A program made the translations under genes and the position numbers. From NCBI RefSeq assembly GCF_036850765.1, contig NC_089492.1, positions 291,608,590 through 291,672,589 on the forward strand: a DNA stretch of 64,000 nt, given 5' to 3'. Shown one piece after another: positions 55,637 to 64,000 of this stretch (positions are counted from its first letter, which is position 1; each line of letters starts with the position of its first letter). The notes under the pieces are model-generated. The model made no database searches. It was not told the origin of the DNA and was given only the letters and a program-made list of their open reading frames with translations. Source of the stretch: Saccopteryx bilineata (Eukaryota; Chordata; Mammalia; Chiroptera; Emballonuridae).

Positions 55637-56899
55637 CTGCGGGGAAAGTTCTCGTGCACTGACTGCCCTCTCCACCTTTGAACTTCAGCCTCTTCTCCTG
55701 GTCTCCGCAGGACCAGCTGCAAACGGCCCTGGGCCAGCCAGCCGGCCAGGCTGCCTGCCGCAGCTGTGGTCTCAGACGCCAGGGAGAGCTCAGCCGCGGT
55801 GTGTGTGGGTGTGGGTGTGGGTCTGGGTGTGGGGCGGCCAGGGTGAGGGGCTCCTTGCAAACATGCTCGGGAGCGGCGCTGATGCCGTGTCACCAACAAG
55901 ACGGAGAGGCCCGAGGTTCTGTCTCGGACATCAGCCCCACGCTGGCGTGCACACGTGTGAACACGCAGAGCGCGGGCATGTGTCTGCACACTCCCTGAGG
56001 GCCATCCCAGCACACTGACCTGATGAAGGGTCTAAGTCAGGGGCCAGGTTTCCCTCCAGCAGCGTGGGCTCCGGCTGACACAGCACCCCCCGGTTTTCAG
56101 ACAGCTCAAGAATGCACTGGCACTTCTGGGAATGAGAGCGGGGGTGGGAGGGGGTATGCTTGCAAGGAAAGCCAGAATTCCCAGGGAGGGGCGAGCAGGT
56201 GGCAGGGAAGGGGACGGTGGCATGGGCCAGTGGATGCTGTGGCCCGTGCTGCTCACTGTAGCCTGAATCAGTTCAGTGTTTCCCGAGCCAGAGACATTCT
56301 ATGGTTCATAAGCTCCCTTCCAGTAGGGATGCTTGGGGCGGGGACCCTCTACACTGGCACCCAGAAAGTCCCAGAATCACTGTGCCATCAAACCCTGACG
56401 CTGCATGCACGCTCAGGGCTGGACCAGCCAGGCGGCGAGTGGGGAGAGGAAGGACCAACGGCTACTTCTGCATTTGGGGGCTGGAAATGGTGGTCAGGTC
56501 AGCACCAGGCAGAGAGGCTGGTTTCCGGCACAGTAAAGAGCTCATGGTATCGCCCTCCCAGGACCAAGAGAGAGAGCGTGTCTACGTGGGAACATGGCAC
56601 TTCTGAGGCAACAGTCTCACTCTGAACCCTTCATGAGGGAGCAATATCTGAGAGTACCTAAGCGCCGGGGAGAAACAGGCTCCTGACCAGCTGCAGCAGG
56701 GAGGGACGAAGTGACAGGAAAAGGACTGGCGCCCAGCACTGCGCCCAGGAGCTCGGTGGCTTTCCTATGGCCACCGTGGGTTTCCTCCCCATTCCCTGTC
56801 TATTTCCTGCTTTGTGGCCCGATCTGCTGGCCAGTCCAAAGCAGCGGTAGCAGCCCACTGAGCAGGTACGAGTGTCTGAGCATCTCCCATGCACACCCT
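55637..56899. other. GC-rich non-coding stretch
   Basis: No gene was recognised. A GTGTGGGTGTGGG patch lies at about 55800-55835. Confidence 0.45.
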
Positions 56900-57200
56900 T
56901 CCCCTAGGAGAGACCGCTCGAAAGAGCGGGGAAAGTCTATTATGTAAATCCGCACTACCTCGCGGTGTCGGCCGCAGCTTCGGAATATAGATACGGGATT
57001 AAACCACGTCACAGGACAGAGTGCCCAGGCATGTGCAGGCCCATTCCTTATGCGCTGACCCAGGGAGCTGTCATCGTGTGCTGATGTCGGCGGTGCCCTG
57101 CCTGCCAGAGGACGAGGGGGACCGGGACTCGCGGAACGCGTTGCCTCTGAGCCACTGAATTTAAAATAGAGAGGCTCACAGACACTAAGACGGGAACACA
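56900..57200. promoter_or_regulatory. putative conserved element with CpGs
   Basis: The block contains a perfect hairpin (56914-56929), CTATTATGTAAATCCGCAC (octamer-like), CTTCGGAATATAGATACGGG, GGATTAAACCACGTCAC (TTAA/CRE half), CATTCCTTATGCGCTG and CCACTGAATTTAAAATAG. Preserved CpGs argue for constraint. Confidence 0.4.
56914..56929. other. perfect hairpin with GAAA loop
   Basis: CCGCTC-GAAA-GAGCGG forms a six-pair stem closed by a GNRA-type loop if transcribed. In DNA it is a short inverted repeat. Function is unknown. Confidence 0.6.
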
Positions 57201-60029
57201 AACCTCTTCTCCAGCCCCCCTCCTGCCCGCACATCCGCCCACCCTTTCCGGCGGCCTCTCTAATCTGAAAAGCAGCAGTTGGTTGAGGGTCTGGGAGACC
57301 CCCTCTACCAGCACCAAGGCCAGGCCAGCGATGGAGAGAGCTGACTGTCCCCAAGGTGCGGAGGCTGAGGTGGCCTGCTGGGTTGAGTCTGGCATTGTTT
57401 CCTTCCCAACAGTTTGCAGAAGAAGGCCCGGACTCCAGGATAAACACCCACTGACCGGTGAGGATCCAAGGGTCTGAGCGCAGTGCCACAACCACGTCTT
57501 CCTCAGGATGCCCCACGTCCCTCACACCTCATCCCTGGGGCCCTCAGCCCTGTCTTGGGGGCTTGCGCCCAGTGGGCCCGCGCCCAGTGGCCCATGGATG
57601 ACGCATAGGGCTCCAGGGGTTGAAATGAAGGGACAGATGGACTTGAGCCACCCCAACCACAGATGACCCCCCCCAACCCCTGCAGGAACAGGAAGGCCTC
57701 TGATAAGAAGGGACTGGCAGACGCCCACAGCTGTTTACACCCCAAAGACAGATGTCAGGATGGAAAAGGTCCAGTGTGGCTGACGGGCCAGGAAGGCGGC
57801 GGGAAGAGGTCACCAGTCCTTGAGGACGACGAGCATCTGGTTACACATCAGAGGGGCCGAAACAAACCAAACACCCGCCTTCCCCGTCGGAATATGAAAT
57901 CTCGGGTGAAGGTCCATGTGTGGCCGGAATCGAAGGGGCCTTGTGACGAGCAGGGCAGACCAGTGGGTGGTGGGGCTTTATGATGGTGAAGCCTGGGCAG
58001 GTACAGCCAAAGCAGAGGGGTGGTGGTCAGAGCCCTCCTCCTGGCCTGTGCGCCCCCTGCAGGGCCCCCGGTTGACCCCCACGACGGTCAGGAGGCTGAG
58101 AACCACATGCAGGTTCCTACCACAGGCCAAGGGCATAAAAACCCTACCTCGGTTCTGAGTCTGGAGAAGCAGCAAGTCCGATCCATGCCCTACCTAAACT
58201 GATTGGAAGGAGACTCACCCACCATTCTGACTCCTGCCCACACACACACATCTGTCCTAGGACCCCCACATTCCAGGCAAGAACACTCAGCAAACAGCAT
58301 GCTGGCCCCTTCCAGAACCTTCCATGCGTTCGCCCTGACTCGAGGCCGGCGGCAGAAGTGCATGAGATACCAGTGCTCACCCGTCCACATACTGCAACAC
58401 TCCAACCGAGTGACAGCTCACTCAACTCTCCCCAACGCCTCCCCTCTCCCTGGTTTCATACAGGTGACGGAGGCATGGTGCGGGGACCCCGCGGCATGAC
58501 GTGGACAGTGTGACATTGGAGTGAACCGAGTGCCCCACCTCCACCCCCATCCCGGCCGGCCTGTCCCACAGTAGGCTGCGACTGCAGGACCCCAGCAAGT
58601 CCTCAGGAGCAGTGTCCAGGCCACCCCGTGGGCCAGGGTTTGATATCGGCACTCAGTGTTTTGCTTTGTTGCTCTTTCTAAAGTAGGAAAAGGAGACAAA
58701 GCCACGTACTTCTCAACTCAGCAGTTCCCCAAATGGAAAAGCAAACCGCAAGCCTGAGGACCCACCCTGGGCAGACGGGGGCCAGGAATCTGGGGCGACC
58801 TGGCCTGGGACCTCCCTGCCAGCCCCACCGGTGGCCCTCCTAAGCAGGAGGGGGTTTCAGACCCAAAGACAGTGAGCCTGCGTCCCCCCTCCTTCCCAAT
58901 GCCCCACCATCGCTCCACACTGAAGTTCATCATCGAAAGGGGAAAGTCAGATCTGCCCGAATCTACGCAGGTGAGTCAGGCAGCTCAAGGGCCGGCTGAG
59001 AGCTAGTCCTCTGCTCAGCCAGAAATGACCAAGCGCATTCCTGGGAATTCCCTGGGAAACTCCCAGGGAGACCTGGAATCCCCTTTCTCCCGATGTGGCA
59101 AGACAGAAAGAAGCCTCGGTCCCGGGCCTCAGACCAAGCCCTGTTGGCACTGCCTAGGGGAGGGGAAGGGGATAAAGCCCCTCAAAGATACCCAAGGTGC
59201 CTACACAGGAACAGCGGTAGCAGGAAAACAGAGCTGAGGCCGCTCACAGCAGAAGGGTTCCCGATCCACCTCCATGCTGGGGACAGGCCAGCAGCCACCC
59301 TGCAAGGGCTTCAGCAGCACAACTCCAGTCTCCTCATGGCACCTCTCAGAACCAGGAGATGAATCGCACTCTACTAACACCCTCTCCCCGCAGACCAGGC
59401 TAACCAGTCTCTAGCCACATGCCCAGGGGATGCCTGATTGGCCATGGTGTCGGCTTAGGCTGGGCCAGGACCTCGATAGATGAAGCTGACCCCAGCGCAC
59501 ACATTCAGGTACACCCTCTCTACTCGTCGGGTGTGAACTGCAGCTCACACTCGTCCCGGGAAGCAGCGTGTCTGAATTCCCTATCCAGGTCTGTTGGCAG
59601 AATCTTTTTGGAACCTTCAGGAAGCAGGTGTTGATCACTGGTTCTCTGGCTTCCCTGAGCAGGGCAGCGGAGGTGAGCATAGCAGAGGGGTTCCTCGCTT
59701 CCCCAGCTCGGGGACGGGGGGCACCGTGCCCATAGGAGGTTTTGCTCTCAGGTTGGTAAGACCCTGTGTATTGACAAAGCCCTCCCTCTTACCCGTGGGC
59801 CACTCGGGGCTCTGCAACGTCAGCTTCTGGGGTCCCCTCTGACCACAGGTGCCTTTAGGAAACCTCTGACCCTGCACCAAACAGTCCAGCTCCAGAGCGA
59901 GGTCAGGCCAGAATGACATCGGACCCCTCCATGCTATCAGGGTTGTGTCAAGACAGCCTCCCCCATTGTCCCCATCCCTGAATGATGAGGCTTTGGGGTT
60001 GGAAATGGCACACGCGTCAAGGATGTGAA
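57201..60029. other. GC-rich non-coding stretch
   Basis: No gene or repeat was recognised. Open frames are short and unrecognised. Confidence 0.45.
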
Positions 60030-60513
60030 ATTGTGCACGGCGAGAACGCGGGGCCCTTAGTTAGAGGAGATAAAATATTCACCAGGACCCGGCCTTGTTT
60101 TCAAATGATTATAAATTATTTTAACAGTGCATTTGCAAAGGGTTATAAAAACAGCCATAATATATTTTTTTTTCCCTTAGATTCTAGAATTACCAGGGTG
60201 ACAGCTAATGCAATAATGATTTGTTTCAAACGCCAGTGTTTAAGCTGTAGAAAGCTGATTTTATACATTTTTCCAGTAGGCCGCATTGTAGTTAATGAAA
60301 TTAAACACACCAATCGCATTTGTCCCCAGGGGACGAGGGACTGAACACACCACTGGTTTATTTTTTTATTAAAATAAATTGCAGCCGGCAAGATGGACTA
60401 ATTGCACGCAGAATTGAAAAAGAAACATTCCATTGATATAATTAAGCCAATTTTCATGGACATAAATAGTTATAGTGGATATAAAATAAGCAAAGCCTTC
60501 ACCAGAATCTGAT
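60030..60513. promoter_or_regulatory. largest AT-rich island, putative conserved enhancer
   Basis: TAAT cores occur at 60206, 60214, 60293, 60399 and 60439. Nearby words include GAGATAAAATATTCACC, TTCAAATGATTATAAATTAT, GGGTTATAAAAACAGCC (CDX/HOX-like), GCTAATGCAATAATGATTTG and CATTGATATAATTAAGCC. The block is about 480 bp long, AT-rich throughout and flanked by GC-rich DNA. A 120-codon open frame crosses it but shows no known domain. Confidence 0.55.
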
Positions 60514-60579
60514 TCCCCCCCCCCTATTTTTTCTTTCTTTCTTTTTTTTTCTTTTTTCTTTTTTCTTTTTTTTTCCCCC
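60514..60579. repeat. C-run and T-rich polypyrimidine tract
   Basis: C10 is followed by TATTTT and about 50 bp of T runs with single C interruptions, ending in C5. It marks the right edge of the large AT-rich island. Confidence 0.85.
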
Positions 60580-60791
60580 AGAATGTGAACTATTAAACAA
60601 GTATGTATCTCAGAGCATGGCACTCCTATCTGTGAGCTCCAGGGGCCTCCTCTCGTTCCTCAGAGTCAGTCTCTTGGGGAAAGGCCTGCCAGGCAGGCAG
60701 GCAGCCCGGGCATCTCCGGACCACAGAAGATTTGATGGTAAAACCCCAAGAGGAGTGTGGTCAGAGCAGGAAGAGGCTACCTTCCCCCCCA

Positions 60792-60832
<41 letters not shown>

Positions 60833-61474
60833 CTGCCCTGGGCCCAAAGAGTTGGGGAACGCTAGCCAGCCCAGAACAGCCACTGTGCCCTTGGCCACAG
60901 CCTAGGAGATGTGCTCAGACTTGAGGACCAGCGGTGGTTGCAGGTGGGACCATGGACTACAGCCCCAGGTCCCTCTGCCTTGTGTCGGGTCCACCTTTTC
61001 CTGATGGCCGAGAGGAAGGGGGAGTGATTCCTGTGTCTCCAGGTCTGGGGTGTGGGCAGACAAGTCCTACACCTCCTACATTTGCTCAGGAAAAAGTACT
61101 ATGCAGGGGGTTCAGGCAAGTGGTCTACACTTTCCACTACTCTTCACTTGCCCTTGGAAGAAGTAGGGGCCAGGCCTCCCGCCAGCCTGGGTGGGGAGAT
61201 CTGGGAGCCCAGACCTGGGAGAAGGAAGAAGCCAGCCTGGAGGAAGCTGAATGCACAAGCCAGCCAGCCGCACGCACGGCCTGAGAGCCCACAGAGGCCT
61301 TCCCTGCTTTTTAAGAACAGACAGACCTGTTAGGAGCTGAGCACTAGCCTTGGGGAAATGCTGAAACCCCATCACATTAGAAATAAACCCGATGGAAATA
61401 CCTGCAGTTTGCCCCTGGCAGGGGTGCGGCCGGGTTGCTAAATAAGAAACCTGGGAGAGTTTTGTTTAAAGGAC
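60580..61474. other. GC-rich non-coding stretch
   Basis: No gene was recognised. It includes a CA microsatellite at 60793-60833. Confidence 0.45.
60793..60833. repeat. (CA)n microsatellite
   Basis: A CA run of 41 bp with one CG interruption. Confidence 0.95.
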
Positions 61475-61625
61475 ACCCGGTTTCAGTCTTAACTTGCTAT
61501 GTGACCTGCAGGGGTGACTTGACCTCTCTGTGCCCCTGCCTTAGGCTTCTCACCCCTAAAAGTGGTGCGGGCTAGCCACACTGCATCTTTCTCAGGGTCA
61601 GTGAAAGAGGTGGTGTCACATCTTC
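61475..61625 (+). mobile_element. MIR SINE fragment
   Basis: GGTTTCAGTCTTAACTTGC, TATGTGACCTGCAGGGGTGA, CTTGACCTCTCTGTGCCCC and CTTCTCACCCCTAAAAGTGG follow the MIR order (CTTACTAGCTGTGTGACCTT, TTAACCTCTCTGTGCCTCA, TTTCCTCATCTGTAAAATGG). Confidence 0.7.
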
Positions 61626-61899
61626 CATGTGGACCATGGGCGCCTCTAAGGGAACCGTGACATTCGAGGCAGGAACAGGGGCAGTGACTCAGGCTGCTGC
61701 TGACTCTGGCCTCCCCAAGCAGACAGGTGTGTGGAGCAAATACACACCAACCCACAAGCCACCTCCAAGAAGTTATGCCAGCAGACACAAGGCGGGGTCT
61801 ATCCTGGAAAGCCTGGCCCCACCCTCCATTTTGGTCTCCTTTCCCTTCCTCCACTCCCCTGACTTGGACCCGGGTTTCCCGGAGGTGGGCTCCGGTCTC

Positions 61900-62455
61900 T
61901 CTGCACTTAAGTCTGAGAGGCGACCGCTAATGGGACCGGGGCCTGTCGCGCGCGCGCGCGCGCACTCGGGGAGTATGGGCCGGGTCAAAGTCGGAGATTC
62001 AGGCAGCAGAGCCACCCGGTCCAGGAAAACTAAAAGGCAAAAACCCTTAGCGCTGAACCAGGGCTCTGGAGAAGGGGGCCGCGCTCAGCTCGCTGGGCTG
62101 GGGTCCGAGGCGCCCGGGCGCAGGCATCGCGTGAACCGGCTGCGCGGTGTAGACCCTGACGCCGCTCCCTCTGCGCGGTAGCCGGCCGTGACTTTGTGTG
62201 CGGAGACCCGGGAGCCGCTGCGGAAAACATCGGCTCAGACCCGGGTTCCAAGGCCCTACACCCTGGTCCGCCCGCGCCATTTGGAACCCTCAGCGGCCTG
62301 AGTTTGCGTCCACCGCCACCCCTGTACCGGCAGCGAGGCCCCGCGGCACCCTTTGCTGCGAGAAGTTTCTCTCCCTCCCCTGGACGGCGCTTTGGCTGTT
62401 CCTTGTCCTCTTGCCCGCCCACCGGGGAAGGAGACAGGAGCTGTCGCGTCCCAGA
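61900..62455. promoter_or_regulatory. CpG-island-like segment, candidate promoter
   Basis: CpGs are dense throughout (for example GAGGCGCCCGGGCGCAGG, GCGTGAACCGGCTGCGCGG, GCGCGGTAGCCGGCCGTG), in contrast to most GC-rich stretches of the window, where CpG is sparse. The segment starts near a (CG)8 tract and ends where the AT-rich homeodomain-motif block begins. It may be a promoter or alternative promoter of an unseen transcript. Open frames in it match no known protein. Confidence 0.5.
61947..61963. repeat. (CG)8 alternating tract
   Basis: Seventeen bases of strictly alternating C and G, the strongest Z-DNA-forming dinucleotide. Long unbroken CG runs are rare in mammals because methylated CpG decays, so its survival suggests low germline methylation. 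Confidence 0.9.
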
Positions 62456-62665
62456 CTTGTGACAGGGGTTTGATTCAAAACCTGGTAAATTGTATTTAGC
62501 GCTCTTTGAAATTTTTAAACGAAATTACTCCAATGATTTTTAATCCCGGTTAATTTTTGTTGAAACTCTAATTATACATCACCTTAATTACCAGCCCCAG
62601 CCCCCCAAGGATCCCTAATTGCCTCTTAATTGAATAAAACAGGGGGCTAATCGCGCCCAAAGTGG
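62456..62665. promoter_or_regulatory. AT-rich island with seven TAAT cores, putative enhancer
   Basis: TAAT cores start at 62541, 62551, 62569, 62585, 62616, 62627 and 62648, two of them full TAATTA. GTAAATTGTATTTAGCGC and GAAATTACTCCAATG lie to the left. The block directly abuts the CpG-rich segment, so it could be a promoter-proximal enhancer. Confidence 0.55.
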
Positions 62666-64000
62666 CCCAGAGAGCTGGGTTGCCTCCCCCTGCAGCCCAT
62701 TGGGGGGAGCCCCCCGCCAGCCCCCCAATCCCAGCCAGCACCTGCCCTCTCAGTAGAAAGGGGCACCAGGTTCTCTGCCCCACGCTCTGCCCAGAGGGGA
62801 ATGCAGGGTGCACGGGAGCCTGAGCCCAGGACCGAGCAGTCTGGAAGCCCAGCCCGCACCTGCTCTGCCAAGGCAGCGGACAGGAGGAGCAGTGTGGCCG
62901 GCGGGCTCCTGTGGCCGGGGACCCTGGAAAGCAGCGGCACCCTTCAGGTGGCGCGGGGGTGGGGTGGGGGACTCCCATCAGATCACTCCACTAACAGGAC
63001 CTGGCAACCCCTGTCTCTCTCCTGCAGGTCTCTGGCCGTGGCACAGCCACTGGCCAATGGTGAAACCATAGCCTGAGGGCTGCTGTGCTGTGCACAGCCA
63101 CCTGCCCTTGGCTGCCAGCCCTGCACCCCGCCCCTCCGCGGCGCTGCCCCAGCGTTTTTCGCCCGAAGCGGGCTTGCCGCTCCACTCCCGCCGGACACTT
63201 CCTGGCACTGTGGCCCTACGAGGCATCTAAACAAGAGGCTGCCACCATCCTGGTTCAAGAGAGAGGACTGGTGGAGGGGGCAGACCTGCCCAGTGTGGGA
63301 GAAGGGCAAGCCCGGCAGGGAGGGAGCCGGGCCTGGGTCAGGGGGAGAGAGAACGGGGCCAGAAGCTCAGCCTCGAGCCCTGCTCCCCAACCTGTCACAC
63401 ACATACAATGCCCTCTGATGTGCAGAAGACCCGCAGAGGGCTGCATCCAGCGGGGGGAGCAGCCTCCACTCCACCCCAGGGGCTAGGCCGCAGTCATCCT
63501 GCAGACAGCATTCTTGGACCCGGGATGTGGCATCTAGAACTATGGAATCAGTCGCTTCCATATGAATCAGGCCTCAGGGGCAGCTCCGATGGGGGTCCCA
63601 GCTGGACACAATCTGTGGAGGCCCATCTCCTTTCCTACACTGAGGTCAGGAGGGCACCACAGCTGCACTGAATCCCTCCCCACCTGCCCACCTGGCTCCT
63701 AACAGAGGCAAAACCACAAAGCTTTGTCAGGCATTTTGTTTTTCAGTGAGGGGCAGGGACAGTCGCACTGCCCCACAGGCCAGCCCTGCTCCAGCCTCTG
63801 TTTGGGGACCCTGGACCCACAGACCTGTCCTCACTATGCTCCCTCCTTCAGTTCGGTTGAGGAGGGAGTGAGTCTCCCAGCAGCTGAACTGCAGCCCAGG
63901 CCTGGCCACCCCAGTGGCCTCTGCCCTTGGAAATCTCAACATAGTCTCCAATGGGGGCCTCCAAGGTGCAGCCATCTCAGCCAGCATGCAGTCCTCCCCA
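62666..64000. other. GC-rich non-coding stretch
   Basis: No gene, RNA or repeat was recognised up to the window end. CpG density is moderate near 63125-63190 and falls after that. Confidence 0.45.

Noticed and set aside
59982..60344. 120-codon open frame in AT-rich DNA with a protein-like composition
   Set aside because: The stretch is better explained as a motif-rich non-coding island. No domain was recognised, and no splice or start context supports it. A substitution-pattern test would decide.

Overview
This window looks like nuclear DNA of a placental mammal, most likely a bat (Chiroptera). Two tRNA-derived SINEs of the VES type used as a bat marker are present, at 11182-11454 (minus) and about 20720-20905 (plus). 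There is also a short non-autonomous hAT transposon (24647-24838), ancient MIR and L2 fragments, one MaLR-like LTR, and many simple repeats typical of mammals. No bacterial operon, prophage, CRISPR array or plasmid-like module is visible.

I recognise no protein-coding gene, coding exon, tRNA, rRNA or known small RNA on either strand. The background is GC-rich, so stop codons are rare and long open frames arise by chance. Their translations are P/R/G/S/A-rich, overlap on both strands, match no domain I know and often run through microsatellites. I therefore list no CDS. The window may lie in a long intron or an intergenic desert, and I cannot name the locus.

The main structure is an irregular chain of AT-rich islands of 0.1-0.5 kb set in GC-rich DNA. 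The islands carry TAAT/TAATTA homeodomain cores, GATAA motifs, SOX/TCF-like cores and AT-rich octamer-like words. This is typical of conserved non-coding enhancers around a developmental regulator. Islands lie at about 2.55-3.17, 3.5-4.1, 7.5-7.9, 8.4-8.5, 10.3-11.6, 15.0, 15.9-16.1, 17.1-17.4, 19.2-20.1, 21.9, 28.4-28.7, 31.1-31.5, 34.4, 36.1-36.5, 38.6-38.85, 40.1, 48.6-48.8, 49.6-49.8, 54.4, 55.15-55.6, 56.9-57.2, 60.0-60.5 and 62.45-62.66 kb. Conservation is inferred from composition and motifs, because I could not align anything.

A CpG-rich stretch at about 61.9-62.45 kb, starting at a (CG)8 tract and followed directly by a homeodomain-motif island, is the best candidate for a promoter or CpG island. 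Between islands the sequence is GC-rich and unremarkable apart from tandem repeats: a 778-bp TTCC/TCCC array with higher-order structure (12578-13355), a 388-bp CA/GACA array (26205-26592), a TGGA array (47238-47405), and small minisatellites of 12 bp (35030), 17 bp (43252) and 38 bp (42583). I found no convincing new biological system. The best leads are the homotypic TAAT clusters, the CpG-rich candidate promoter, and the scarcity of young transposons across 64 kb.
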